A stretch of 64,000 nt of DNA from Actinomycetes bacterium. GTDB lineage: Bacteria; Actinomycetota; Acidimicrobiia; Acidimicrobiales; Palsa-688. Within the stretch, counting starts at the first letter, position 1, and every line of letters begins with the position of its first letter. Below the pieces are notes generated by a model that was not told the origin of the DNA, did no database searches, and was given only the letters and a program-made list of their open reading frames with translations. Positions 9,644-18,571 of the stretch are shown here, piece after piece. The DNA is taken from the NCBI GenBank assembly GCA_021850325.1, contig JAJZMF010000004.1, forward strand, positions 124,001-188,000, written 5' to 3'. The position numbers and the translations under genes were made by a program.

Positions 9644-11876
9644 CTCCGGCCGGGTCACCCGGCTCGGTGCCTCCGCGGCCCACGGCCGCCAGGATGAAGG
9701 CCTGGGCCCGGGCCTCGTCCCGCCAGGTGTCGTAGCGGCCCGAAGGTCCCTGGTGCCCGGCGCCGAGCTCGGTCCGCAGCACCACCGGGTTGGTACCCGT
9801 GCCCACGGCACGCAGCTTCGCCACCCACTTGGCCGGTTCCCAGTAGCCGACGCGCGGGTCGTTCAGGCCTGCTGTCACGTACATCCAGGGGTGCCCGACG
9901 GCTTCCACGTTGTCGTAGGGGGAGTAGGACTTCATGTAGGCGTAGGCCTCGGCGTCGTCGCGTGGGTTGCCCCACTCCTCCCATTCGGTGACCGTGAGCG
10001 GCAGGCTGGCGTCGGACATGGTCGTCACCACGTCGACGAAGGGGACCTCGGCGACCACAGCCCGGAACAGGTCGGGGCGCAGGTTGGTGACCGCCCCCAT
10101 GAGCAGCCCACCGGCACTGCCGCCCCGGGCCACGAGCCGGTCGGGGGAGGTCCAGCCGTCGGCGACGAGCTTTTCGGCGCAGGCGATGAAGTCGGTGAAG
10201 GTGTTGCGCTTGTGGCCCAGCTTGCCCTGCTCGTACCAGGCACGGCCCATCTCGCCTCCGCCCCGCACGTGAGCGATGGCGAAGACGAAACCCCTCTCGA
10301 GCAGGTTCAGGCGGGTCATGGAGAAGCCGGGGTCGACGGCTATCTCGTAGCTGCCGTAGCCGTACAGCAGGCAGGGCGCGGAGCCGTCCAGGGGCTGGTC
10401 GGCCCGGCACACCACGGAGATGGGCACGCGCACCCCGTCGGGGGCCTGTGCCCAGATGCGCTCGCTGCGGTAGTGCGAGGGGTCGAAGCCACCGCCCACG
10501 GTCGCCTGCTTGACCACGCTGCGCTGATGGGTGCCCATGTCGTACTCGATGCTGGAGGGTGGGCTCACCAGGGAGCTGTAGGCGAAGCGCAGCAGGTCGG
10601 TGCCCCATTCAGGTGAAGCTTCGACGCCCAGGGTGTACGCCGGCTCGGGCTGGCGTACCAGGTGCTCGTCCAGGTCGGCGAGGTCCACCACGCGCAGTTG
10701 CTCGAGGCCGTCCTCGCGCTCCAGTAGTACGGCGTGGCGTGCGTAGGCGTCTACGGACTCCACCCTGACCTGGGGGCGGTAGGGGACGAGGGGCTGCAGG
10801 GAAGCAGGGCCCTCGGCGCCCATGGCCAGGGAGAAGGCACCGAAGTTCGCAAGTTCCTCGTCCCCGGGGCCCCGGTTCGTGCGCACCAGCCAGGCGTCAC
10901 CACCGAGACGGGGGTGACGGGCATGGTCGACGCTGTACTCGACGCCCTCCCGGCGGGCCATGACCACCTTGGCGTGGGCCTTGTCCTTGTCGGCGCTCAG
11001 GTAGCGGACCTCGGAGGTGGTCTTGGAGCTGCTCGTCACCACCACGTACGACTTGGACCGGGTGAGCTCCACGTTCACGAAGAAGCGCTCGTCGTCCTCC
11101 TGGAACACCAGCTCGTCGTGGGAGGCGGGCTTGCCCAGCACGTGGCGCCACACCTGATGGGGGCGCATGGCTTTGTCCGGGCGCACGTAGTAGAGGGCCT
11201 TGCCCGTCGTGGCCCAGGCCGAGCCGTAGTAGACGTCCTCCACCACGTCGGCCAGGTCGTCACCCGAGCCCAGGTCCCGGAAGCGCAAGGTGTAGCGCTC
11301 GGAACCGTCGAGGTCCACGGCGTAGGCCAGCACCTCCTGGTCGGGCCTTATGTCGAACACGCCCAGGGCGAAGTAGCCGCTGTCCCCCGCCAGCTCGTTC
11401 TCGTCCAGCACCAGTTGGACGAGGTCGGCGGAGCCGGCTTCTGCCACCCCGGCCCCACCCGGAGGCGGCGTGCCGTCCCCGGCCACCCCGGCGCCGGGCA
11501 GGGCGGCCCGGGCCGCCGCCAGGACCTGCGACGCCGACAGGGCCCTGCTCGGGTCCGGCCGACGACAGTGGACCGCGTACTGCTGGCCGGCCCGGGCCTG
11601 GGCCCAGTACCAGTAGCCGCGGTGATAGGTCGGTGCCGAGACGTCGGTCTCCGCTACACGCCGACGCACCAGCTGGAACAGCTCCTCCTGCAGGTCCCTG
11701 GTGGGCCCCAGGAGCGACTCGGTGTAAGCGTTCTCCGCCTCGAGGTAGGCGAGCACTTCGGGGTCGTCCCTGTTGGCGAGCCAGTGCCAGTCGTCGGGAC
11801 GCTCGTCGCCGTGGGCGACGTGGCTCTGTGGCCTACGGGGCGCGCTGGGAGGCTGGCTTGCGTCGTGGAGGAGCAT
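9624..11876 (-). CDS. ptrB: Oligopeptidase B (S9 prolyl-oligopeptidase family)
   Basis: The product (750 residues from the ATG at 11876) has an N-terminal seven-bladed propeller followed by an alpha/beta-hydrolase. The nucleophile motif is RGGSAGGLLMG. Likely Asp and His of the triad lie in GLNDPRVGYW and GAGHQGPSGR. The GGGEMGRAWYEQGK and NTFTDFIACAEKL stretches are typical of oligopeptidase B, which cleaves short peptides after Arg or Lys in the cytoplasm. In-frame starts upstream (GTG 11897, ATG 11960) would run into the divergent small gene at 11912, so 11876 is used. The 3' end overlaps the BioF-family gene. Confidence 0.9.
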   Translation of the reverse strand: MLLHDASQPPSAPRRPQSHVAHGDERPDDWHWLANRDDPEVLAYLEAENAYTESLLGPTRDLQEELFQLVRRRVAETDVSAPTYHRGYWYWAQARAGQQYAVHCRRPDPSRALSASQVLAAARAALPGAGVAGDGTPPPGGAGVAEAGSADLVQLVLDENELAGDSGYFALGVFDIRPDQEVLAYAVDLDGSERYTLRFRDLGSGDDLADVVEDVYYGSAWATTGKALYYVRPDKAMRPHQVWRHVLGKPASHDELVFQEDDERFFVNVELTRSKSYVVVTSSSKTTSEVRYLSADKDKAHAKVVMARREGVEYSVDHARHPRLGGDAWLVRTNRGPGDEELANFGAFSLAMGAEGPASLQPLVPYRPQVRVESVDAYARHAVLLEREDGLEQLRVVDLADLDEHLVRQPEPAYTLGVEASPEWGTDLLRFAYSSLVSPPSSIEYDMGTHQRSVVKQATVGGGFDPSHYRSERIWAQAPDGVRVPISVVCRADQPLDGSAPCLLYGYGSYEIAVDPGFSMTRLNLLERGFVFAIAHVRGGGEMGRAWYEQGKLGHKRNTFTDFIACAEKLVADGWTSPDRLVARGGSAGGLLMGAVTNLRPDLFRAVVAEVPFVDVVTTMSDASLPLTVTEWEEWGNPRDDAEAYAYMKSYSPYDNVEAVGHPWMYVTAGLNDPRVGYWEPAKWVAKLRAVGTGTNPVVLRTELGAGHQGPSGRYDTWRDEARAQAFILAAVGRGGTEPGDPAGGGADVA

Positions 11877-11911
11877 GACGGGGTTCAACTGTGGCACGAT
11901 CTTCCTACTAG

Positions 11912-12163
11912 ATGGCTGCGCGTGGTGCGAACCTGACTCCAGATTACGACGAAGCGTCACGCATGGTGGTGTCCGGGGTACCTGTTGTGCTCATGGACCG
12001 GGCTTCGGCCACCCTGGGCAACCGGGTTGCCTCGTGCCCGGACAGCGAGGGCGGCCGGCGCCTGCTCGCCGTCATGGTGGGAGACCCGCACGCCGACGCC
12101 ACCCTGGCAGCGGCGCGGGAGATGGCGGCCGAACTGTGGCCCTGGTGGCCGACGGTACACTGA
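11912..12163 (+). CDS. Small uncharacterised protein upstream of panD
   Basis: The 83-residue product begins MAARGANLTPDYDEASRM. Codon usage matches the surrounding genes, with a strong G/C bias at third positions. It has no transmembrane segment, signal or Cys motif; it is a compact alpha/beta-like sequence with SEGGRRLLAVMVGDPHADA. The stop is 7 bp before the panD ATG. It diverges from ptrB with a 35 bp gap. I do not recognise the family. Confidence 0.55.
   Translation: MAARGANLTPDYDEASRMVVSGVPVVLMDRASATLGNRVASCPDSEGGRRLLAVMVGDPHADATLAAAREMAAELWPWWPTVH
12156..12161 (+). promoter_or_regulatory. panD -10 (leaderless type)
   Basis: TACACT is followed by 9 nt and the panD ATG at 12171. It lies inside the end of the small upstream ORF, so panD may be expressed independently of it. 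Confidence 0.4.
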
Positions 12164-12170
12164 CGCTGTT

Positions 12171-12533
12171 ATGCGCCGGCGAATGCTGAAGAGCAAGATC
12201 CACCGTGCCACCGTGACCGGGGCCAACATCGCGTACGTGGGCTCGGTCAGCATCAGCCCCGAGCTCATGCGCCTGGCCGATGTGCGGGAATGGGAGCAGG
12301 TGGCGGTGCTCGACATCGACAACGGCGCCCGCTTCGAGACCTACGCCATCGTGGGTGAGCCGGGCGAGATCTGCCTCAACGGAGCGGCGGCCCGCCTGGT
12401 TGTCCCCGGCGACAAGGTGATCCTGCTGACCTACGCCGACTACGAGGACGCCGAACTGGCCGGCCACCAACCCCGTGTCGTCTTCTGCGACGACGCCAAC
12501 CGGCCGCTCGAGCCGGCCCGCCAGGCTTCCTGA
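12171..12533 (+). CDS. panD: Aspartate 1-decarboxylase
   Basis: PanD makes beta-alanine from L-aspartate for pantothenate and CoA synthesis. The 120-residue length is normal. The N-terminus MRRRMLKSKIHRATVT is diagnostic. The self-cleavage site Gly24-Ser25 sits in AYVGSVSI; cleavage converts Ser25 to the catalytic pyruvoyl group. The active-site segment NGARFETY and the later NGAAARLV are present. The upstream frame extends to 11985 but overlaps the small ORF; 12171 matches the family start. No panB or panC is adjacent. Confidence 0.95.
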   Translation: MRRRMLKSKIHRATVTGANIAYVGSVSISPELMRLADVREWEQVAVLDIDNGARFETYAIVGEPGEICLNGAAARLVVPGDKVILLTYADYEDAELAGHQPRVVFCDDANRPLEPARQAS

Positions 12534-12596
12534 GGGCCCGGCCCGCTCGCCTGGGAGGGCGCCGACGGTTGTCCCCCGCCAGTCCCGCAGGGTTGT

Positions 12597-12602
12597 TACT
12601 AT
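12597..12602 (+). promoter_or_regulatory. Possible sufB -10
   Basis: TACTAT lies 33 bp before the sufB ATG, leaving a leader that carries GAAGGGG as ribosome binding site. TTGTCC at 12569 is too far away (22 bp) to be a good -35. Confidence 0.35.
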
Positions 12603-12635
12603 CGGCGTAGGAGAAATCCCACGAAGGGGACGACC

Positions 12636-14042
12636 ATGGCCACTACTGCACAGGAACTCGACCTCGGCCGCTACCAGCTGGGCTGGAGCGACGTGGAGGA
12701 CTTCTACGTCTTCAAGCCCAAGAAGGGCCTGAACGAGGACATCGTCCGCGAGATGTCGTGGATGAAGGGCGAGCCCGAGTGGATGACACAACGCCGGTTG
12801 AAGGCCCTGCGCTACTTCGAGCGGCGGCCCATGCCCACCTGGGGCGGGGACCTCTCGGGCATCGACTTCTCCGACATCTTCTACTACATCAAACCGGTGG
12901 AGAAGCAGGTCAGTGCCTGGGACCAGCTGCCCGAGCCCGTGAAGGCGACCTACGACAAGCTGGGCATACCCGAGGCGGAGCGCAAGTACCTGGCCGGGGT
13001 GACCGCACAGTACGAGAGCGAGGTCGTCTACCACCGCAACCGGGACGAGCTCGCCCGTCAGGGAGTCATCTTCTGCGACATGGACACCGCCCTGCGCGAG
13101 TACCCCGACCTGGTGAAGCGCTACTTCGGGACGGTCATACCGGCAAACGACAACAAGTTCGCCGCCCTGAACTCGGCCGTGTGGTCGGGTGGCTCGTTCA
13201 TCTACGTACCGCCCGGGGTCAAGGTCGACATGCCGCTCCAGGCCTACTTCCGGATCAACACCGAGAACATGGGGCAGTTCGAGAGGACCCTCATCATCGC
13301 CGACGAGGGCGCCCAGGTCCACTACATCGAGGGGTGCTCGGCCCCGGTCTACACCTCCGACTCGCTGCACTCCGCGGTGGTCGAGATCATCTGCAAACCC
13401 TCCAGCCGGGTCACCTACACCACCATCCAGAACTGGTCCAACAACGTCTACAACCTGGTCACCAAGCGGGCGGTGGCGGAGGCCGAGGCCCGTATGGAGT
13501 GGATCGACGGCAACATCGGCAGCCAGCTCACCATGAAGTACCCGGCCGTCTACCTGGTGGGCCCCAAGGCTTCGGGGGAGGTGCTCTCGGTGGCCTACGC
13601 CGGTGCCGGCCAGCACCAGGACGCGGGGGCCAAGATGGTCCACGCCGCCCCGGAGACCACGTCCACCATCATCTCCAAGTCCATCTCCAAGGACGCCGGG
13701 CGCACTTCGTACCGGGGCCTGGTTCGCTTCGAGGAGGGGGCCAAGCGCTCCAAGAGCTTTGTCCGTTGCGACGCCCTGCTGTTGGACGAGCGTTCCCGCT
13801 CCGACACCTACCCCTATATCGAGTTCGGCGAGCACGACGCCCAGGTGGGCCATGAGGCGACGATCTCCAAGGTGGGAGAGGACCAGCTCTTCTACCTGAT
13901 GAGCCGGGGCCTATCCGAGCAGCAGGCGATGAGCATGATCGTCAACGGCTTCATCGAACCGGTGACACGCACGCTGCCCATGGAGTACGCCGTCGAGTGG
14001 AGCCGCCTGATCGAGCTGCAGATGGAGGGCAGCGTCGGCTGA
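12636..14042 (+). CDS. sufB: Fe-S cluster assembly scaffold SufB
   Basis: SufB is the scaffold subunit of the SufBCD complex on which [Fe-S] clusters form before transfer. The 468-residue product has the parallel beta-helix core ([19 protein letters not shown], then [12 protein letters not shown]). The candidate cluster-binding or persulfide-accepting cysteines occur in YIEGCSAP and [10 protein letters not shown], which match functionally important positions in E. coli SufB. The C-terminal [20 protein letters not shown] is typical. The start has GAAGGGG upstream. sufD and sufC are 2.9 kb downstream, separated by two unrelated genes. Confidence 0.95.
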   Translation: MATTAQELDLGRYQLGWSDVEDFYVFKPKKGLNEDIVREMSWMKGEPEWMTQRRLKALRYFERRPMPTWGGDLSGIDFSDIFYYIKPVEKQVSAWDQLPEPVKATYDKLGIPEAERKYLAGVTAQYESEVVYHRNRDELARQGVIFCDMDTALREYPDLVKRYFGTVIPANDNKFAALNSAVWSGGSFIYVPPGVKVDMPLQAYFRINTENMGQFERTLIIADEGAQVHYIEGCSAPVYTSDSLHSAVVEIICKPSSRVTYTTIQNWSNNVYNLVTKRAVAEAEARMEWIDGNIGSQLTMKYPAVYLVGPKASGEVLSVAYAGAGQHQDAGAKMVHAAPETTSTIISKSISKDAGRTSYRGLVRFEEGAKRSKSFVRCDALLLDERSRSDTYPYIEFGEHDAQVGHEATISKVGEDQLFYLMSRGLSEQQAMSMIVNGFIEPVTRTLPMEYAVEWSRLIELQMEGSVG

Positions 14043-14108
14043 GCCGCTGGGCCCCTGAGGCGGCCTGCTCCCGGGCGCTCGAGCAGGGGCCGGCTCGGGC
14101 CGGGTGCT

Positions 14109-14708
14109 GTGAGCGCGCCGGAGCGGGTGGGCGCTCCTACAATCGTCTACGTGGGAGCGGCGCTCGCCTTGGCGGTCATGCTGGTCGTGGTCGTGGCGGT
14201 GGTGTCGCTCGCGGTCAACGCACAGGGCCCGTTCCAAGCCAGCGGCGTGCCCACGGCCAGGGCGAGGCCGGCCCGCCCGCCGAGCGAGCCGAGCCACCCG
14301 CCTGCTGCTCCCAGCAGTGGGAGGCAGCCCGAGAAGGAGGGGCGTCGCCCACCCCGTGACCGGGCCGCCCGTGCGCGGGACCGCCGTCCCGGCGGCACGG
14401 AAGCCCAGGCCCCGGTGCCCGAGGAGCCCTCTGAACCGGTCGTGCCTCTGGCCGACATCAAGCCGCTCGGTGGTTCGGCCCAGGCCAAGGTCATCTCGGT
14501 GGTGGACGAGCGGACACTGGGGCCGGTCACCCGGAGCCGCCTGACCCTACAGGTCGAGCCCGAGGGTGCCGAGGCGTTCGAGGTCACCACGCGGGTCGCC
14601 TTCCCCACTCCCGAGCACCGGGCCCGGGTCAAGGTGGGGGCCATCCTGCCCGTGCGCTACGACGTGGACGACCACCGGCGCGTCCTGGTGGACATGGACC
14701 GCCTCTGA
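14109..14708 (+). CDS. Single-pass membrane protein with proline-rich linker
   Basis: The 199-residue product has one N-terminal membrane helix (about 13-36), then about 75 residues rich in Pro, Arg, Ser and Glu. A C-terminal domain of about 85 residues follows (KVISVVDERTLGPVTRSRL to the end). The last part looks like a small beta-barrel with VKVGAILPVRYDVDD. The topology is probably N-in with the domain outside. It follows sufB by 66 bp and may share its transcript. I do not recognise the family. Confidence 0.7.
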   Translation: MSAPERVGAPTIVYVGAALALAVMLVVVVAVVSLAVNAQGPFQASGVPTARARPARPPSEPSHPPAAPSSGRQPEKEGRRPPRDRAARARDRRPGGTEAQAPVPEEPSEPVVPLADIKPLGGSAQAKVISVVDERTLGPVTRSRLTLQVEPEGAEAFEVTTRVAFPTPEHRARVKVGAILPVRYDVDDHRRVLVDMDRL

Positions 14709-14720
14709 GCCTGGCCCGCA

Positions 14721-14740
14721 GGTGGCCCGGCAGGGCCACC
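14721..14740. terminator. Perfect 8-bp hairpin between convergent genes
   Basis: GGTGGCCC (14721-14728) pairs exactly with GGGCCACC (14733-14740) around a GGCA loop, between the convergent ends at 14708 and 14762. Confidence 0.6.
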
Positions 14741-14761
14741 GGAGGTCAGTGCCACCCGAGG

Positions 14762-16897
14762 TCAGGGCCGTGTCGTCGCCTCCAGCAGGGTCAGTGAGTG
14801 CGCCGGGAAACGCCAGCCGAAGCTGTCGCCGTGCAGGTGCCAGCGGGAGATGTCGGCCGTCACGGTCGCTGCCCTGGTCGGGGTGTTGAAGGCCAGTGGC
14901 CCCGGCCCGTCGAGCACGGTGGCCGTGACGTCGGGTACCAGGCGCCGGCCGGGGAAGCTGACACGGGCCCGTACGGGGGCGTAGGGGTCGGTGTTTATCA
15001 CTGCCACGTAGGCCCGGTCGCCGACCTGGGCTGCCACGGGTTGGAGCACCGCCACGGCACCACTGCCCCCGGTGGGCATGACAGGCCCGTGGTCCAGGTG
15101 GTACGCGAGCAGGCGCCCGCCGGCCAGGGCCGACATCATGGCCACCGCCTGGCCGCTGGGCTCCACCACGAACCTGCCGCCGGCACCGGCGACCATGGCG
15201 CTGTCGATCACGGGGCTGGCGGCCGAACGCAGGGTCACCGGGTAGCGGTGCCGGAAAGCTGAAGCCACGGCAAGGTACTTCTCGGCCAGTGGCACATGGT
15301 GCAGGATCCATTGCCTGAGCTGGGAGGCCACCAGCAACCCCTCGTCCAGGGAGAGGTTGAACCGGGGGTCGGCGGCCGGCATGGGTGTGACCAGTTGGCC
15401 GTACTCGGTGACAACCACCGGGGGCCGGCGGCCGGAGTAGCGCCTCGCTGCGGCCTCCACCCGGCCCACACGCGCCCCCTCGAGAGCGGGGGTGGTCATG
15501 AGCTGGCGTTCGTAGGCCGTCATGGGCGCTGTGAGGTCGAGGGGCCGGGCGTACTCGTGGAGCTCTATGCAGTCGTAGGGGTAGCGATGGCCCATCAGGC
15601 GGAAGAAGTTGGCCCTGGCTTCGTCGGACTCGCAGATCTGTGCGTGGGGGGCGACCTTTTTCATCGCTGCGTAGAACTCGACAAAACCGTCATGGGGCCC
15701 TGACATATAGCTGATGGAGATGGGCGCCCCCGCCGCGGGCACGGCCCCGTGCCTGCCGTTGCCGAAGGCTATGGCGCCGCTCGAGGGCCGAAAACTGTAC
15801 GCGTGGGCACCGGGGCCGACCGTCGAGAGGCGGTGCACCTCGTGCCAGGGCCGGCCCGCCACGTACACCGTCTGGCTGGCGGGGACGACGGGAGGGAAGT
15901 AGGCGTAGAAAACCTGGTGCTGACGGCCCGATGACAGGGTGGCTTGTGGCAGCTGGTCGGCAAAGAGGCCCACCGGTTCACGGACGAAGCGGGTGGTGCC
16001 GCCGAACGCGTAGAGGCAGTCCGGCACTTCGGACGGGCTGCAGTGCCCGACGTGGTGGCCGAACGAGACCAGCGCCCCTGACCGCCACCCGTACTGGCCG
16101 GGACCGTCCTGTTCGTTGCCCACCTCCCAGTAGCGCACGTTGTAGGGGCCGGGGTGCCCGTTGCGGGCGCGCAGCTCGGCCCAGTAACCCGTGTTGGCAC
16201 GGTTGCCGGTCGGGTGCCGGGGCAGGGGGGCGGTCATGTAGGCGACAAGTTCCGCAGCCTGCCTGGCGTTCCCGGTGACGAAGTTCACTGTCACGTCCCC
16301 GACCGCCCCGGTGTGCTGCAGCAGCCGGCCGAACTGGTCCGGGCCCACCGTCGAAGGTACCGGGAGGCTGAGCTTGCAACAGACATCGGAGAGAACGGCG
16401 GCCTGCATGCCGAAGGGCTCGTTGAGCCGGCGCCGGGCCTGGGGCCCTATGGCCCTCTGCCACTGGAAACTGTCGGCGGTCGTGCCCCCCGGGTAGCGGA
16501 GGGCGCTGATGTGCAGCTCCGTCAGGGCATGAAGGAACGCCGGGTAAAAATGGCCCGTCCGTGGGTCGAAAGCACCCTCGGCGTCGTAGGGCCAGAGCAG
16601 GTTGGCGCCGAAGAGGTAGGGGCTGACTGTGCCCGATGAGCGGGTGGTCACCACGAGTTGAGCGGTGGGCCGGGAGGGCGGCGGGGTGGGGACAGCTGCC
16701 GGGCCCCGCGAGGGCCCGATGCTGAGCGGCACCATCGACAAGATGGCTGTTCCTGCTGCAAAAACCTGCCCCGGCCACCTCAAGGGGAGCCCGCCTGTGC
16801 TCCGCCCGACCTGACTGGGCCCGGGGCCCGGGGCACGGGCGTCACATTGGGCACACAGCCAGGTTGCCACTCTTCCACCGCCTATGCTGTGCGCCAT
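14762..16897 (-). CDS. Secreted clan GH-A-type glycoside hydrolase (arabinofuranosidase/GH39/GH51-like)
   Basis: The long product (up to 711 residues) has a TIM-barrel glycosidase layout. LRYPGGTTADSFQW lies early in the barrel. YWEVGNEQ carries the likely acid/base Glu262 and VVVTEYGQL the likely nucleophile Glu498. A beta-rich insertion of about 80 residues (about 325-400) between these includes GAIAFGNGRHGAVP. The C-terminus is a beta-sandwich. The sugar released cannot be predicted. The N-terminus holds a hydrophobic stretch after RWPG, consistent with export. The ATG at 16897 would overlap the divergent sufD promoter; a TTG at 16780 would give a neater signal peptide. The true start is unresolved. 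Confidence 0.7.
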   Translation of the reverse strand: MAHSIGGGRVATWLCAQCDARAPGPGPSQVGRSTGGLPLRWPGQVFAAGTAILSMVPLSIGPSRGPAAVPTPPPSRPTAQLVVTTRSSGTVSPYLFGANLLWPYDAEGAFDPRTGHFYPAFLHALTELHISALRYPGGTTADSFQWQRAIGPQARRRLNEPFGMQAAVLSDVCCKLSLPVPSTVGPDQFGRLLQHTGAVGDVTVNFVTGNARQAAELVAYMTAPLPRHPTGNRANTGYWAELRARNGHPGPYNVRYWEVGNEQDGPGQYGWRSGALVSFGHHVGHCSPSEVPDCLYAFGGTTRFVREPVGLFADQLPQATLSSGRQHQVFYAYFPPVVPASQTVYVAGRPWHEVHRLSTVGPGAHAYSFRPSSGAIAFGNGRHGAVPAAGAPISISYMSGPHDGFVEFYAAMKKVAPHAQICESDEARANFFRLMGHRYPYDCIELHEYARPLDLTAPMTAYERQLMTTPALEGARVGRVEAAARRYSGRRPPVVVTEYGQLVTPMPAADPRFNLSLDEGLLVASQLRQWILHHVPLAEKYLAVASAFRHRYPVTLRSAASPVIDSAMVAGAGGRFVVEPSGQAVAMMSALAGGRLLAYHLDHGPVMPTGGSGAVAVLQPVAAQVGDRAYVAVINTDPYAPVRARVSFPGRRLVPDVTATVLDGPGPLAFNTPTRAATVTADISRWHLHGDSFGWRFPAHSLTLLEATTRP
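16883..16888 (+). promoter_or_regulatory. sufD -10
   Basis: TATGCT ends 10 nt before the GTG at 16899. The ATG at 16884 lies inside this hexamer, which argues for the GTG as the start. Confidence 0.4.
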
Positions 16898-16898
16898 C

Positions 16899-18206
16899 GT
16901 GGCTTTACCTGTCCTGAGCGAGATCGACGCCAGCCATGTCTCCCTCCTGCCCGGCCCGGAGTGGTTGCGTGAGCTGCGCCTGGCGGCCTGGGAGCGCTTC
17001 AGCTCATCGGCCGCGCCCAGCGAGTCCGAGGAGATCTGGCGTTACAGCCGAATAGACGACCTCGACCTGTCGCGTTACACGCCACCACAGCCGGGCCGCA
17101 GCGCCCCCTTGGGCCTGGCCGACCTGCCCTCGCACGTGCAGGCGCTCGTAGCGGCCGCCGGAGAGGGGGCGACCGTGGCCGTGGTGCACAACGGGGCCTC
17201 CCTGAACCTGGTCGGCCCTCAGCAGGGCCTGGAGGTGGACAGCCCCGGTCCCGGCCCTTTCGGGGAGCAGGGAGACCTCCGTCCACCGGCCTCGGGCCCG
17301 GCCCCGGACAGCTTCCTGGCCCTCAATGCCGCCCTGTGCGAGGCACCGTGCCGGGCCCGGGTGGGCGCCGGTGTGGACGTGGCTGCCCCGCTGGTGGTGG
17401 TGCACTGGCTGGAGGGGGAGGGGTCGGTCGTGCTTCCGCGCCTCCAGGTGGAGCTCGGCCCCGCAGCCTCGCTCCGGGTCGTCGAGGTCGTGGCATCGGC
17501 TGAGGGCGACGTCCTCGTCGTGCCGGTGACCGAACTGGACCTGGCCGCGGGCGCCCGGCTCGGCTACGGGCAGGTCCAGCTGTTGGGACCGCGGTCGTGG
17601 CAGGTCGGCAACCAGTCGAGCCGGGTCAGCCGGGACGCCTCCCTGCGCTCCATGTCGGTCTCCCTCGGTGGCGAGTACGCCCGCCTGCGCACCGGTTCGG
17701 TCCTCGATGGCCCGGGTGGGGAGAGCGAGCTGCTGGCTGCCTACTTCGGCACCGGCCACCAGATGCACGACCTGCGTACCGTGCAGCACCACGCAGCGCC
17801 CCGGGCCCGCTCGTCACTGCTGTTCAAAGGCGCCGTGGCCGGTACCTCCCACTCGGTCTACTCCGGGCTGATCCGGGTGGAGAAAGGGGCCAAGGGGACC
17901 AACGCCTTCCAGACCAACCGCAACCTCGTGCTCTCCGACGGGGCCCAGGCCGACTCGGTGCCCAACCTGGAGATCGAGGACAACGACGTCCGCTGCTCGC
18001 ATGCCTCAGCGGTGGGGCCGATCGACGAGTCGCAGCTGTTCTACCTGGAGAGCCGGGGCGTCCCCACCACCACGGCGCAACGCCTGATCGCCCTCGGGTT
18101 CATGGACGAGGTCCTGGAGAGGTTCCCCGTGGGAGGGCTCGTGGCCCCGTTGCGGGCGGCCCTGGCCGACAAACTGGACGCAGCAGGCCTTGGGGCGGCG
18201 CTCTGA
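16899..18206 (+). CDS. sufD: Fe-S cluster assembly protein SufD
   Basis: SufD is the SufB paralogue that completes the SufB-SufC2-SufD complex and aids iron entry. The product is about 435 residues from the GTG at 16899. The N-terminal helical region (EWLRELRLAAWERF, then EEIWRYSRID) and the beta-helix core are typical, as are GTSHSVYSGLIRVEKGAKGTN and DNDVRCSHASAVGPID. The last two motifs carry the family's conserved Cys-His pair. The open frame begins at an ATG at 16884, five codons earlier. The stop overlaps the next ATG, so the Rieske gene is coupled. Confidence 0.92.
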   Translation: MALPVLSEIDASHVSLLPGPEWLRELRLAAWERFSSSAAPSESEEIWRYSRIDDLDLSRYTPPQPGRSAPLGLADLPSHVQALVAAAGEGATVAVVHNGASLNLVGPQQGLEVDSPGPGPFGEQGDLRPPASGPAPDSFLALNAALCEAPCRARVGAGVDVAAPLVVVHWLEGEGSVVLPRLQVELGPAASLRVVEVVASAEGDVLVVPVTELDLAAGARLGYGQVQLLGPRSWQVGNQSSRVSRDASLRSMSVSLGGEYARLRTGSVLDGPGGESELLAAYFGTGHQMHDLRTVQHHAAPRARSSLLFKGAVAGTSHSVYSGLIRVEKGAKGTNAFQTNRNLVLSDGAQADSVPNLEIEDNDVRCSHASAVGPIDESQLFYLESRGVPTTTAQRLIALGFMDEVLERFPVGGLVAPLRAALADKLDAAGLGAAL

Positions 18207-18571
18207 TGGCGGTCGACCAGGACGGCACCGCTGCCTCAGAGCAGGACCAGGGTGGCCAGCGCCGGGAGGTACGGGTGAAGCTGGCCGAGCTCCCCGAGGC
18301 TTTAGCGGTGAGGGTGGAGGGCGGTCGTCACGGTATATGCCTGGTCCGCCTGGGCGCACAGGTCTACGCATTGGCCGACCGGTGCAGCCACCAGAGCTGG
18401 CGGCTGTCCGAGGGCGAGGTGTCGGCCCATGAGCGCACCGTCGAGTGCACCAAGCACGGCAGCACGTTCTCCCTGGAGGACGGGGCACCGACATGCTTCC
18501 CGGCCACCAGGCCGGTCCAGGTCTACGAGACGAGGGTGGAGGGCGGCGAAGTGGTGGTGACGGTCGAGTGA
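18206..18571 (+). CDS. Rieske-type [2Fe-2S] ferredoxin in the SUF operon
   Basis: The 121-residue product carries one Rieske centre: Cys60-Ser-His62 and Cys81-Thr-Lys-His84, in ADRCSHQSWRLSEG and VECTKHGSTFSLEDG. It has no membrane anchor, so it is a soluble electron carrier like the ferredoxin subunit of dioxygenases. It overlaps both neighbours (ATGA with sufD, GTGA with sufC), so it is part of one translational unit. It may supply electrons for cluster assembly or be an early client; that role is inferred from position only. Confidence 0.9.
   Translation: MAVDQDGTAASEQDQGGQRREVRVKLAELPEALAVRVEGGRHGICLVRLGAQVYALADRCSHQSWRLSEGEVSAHERTVECTKHGSTFSLEDGAPTCFPATRPVQVYETRVEGGEVVVTVE

Noticed and set aside
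12072-13853. 593-codon minus-strand open frame over panD and sufB
   Set aside because: It covers two unmistakable genes on the other strand and has no family motif.
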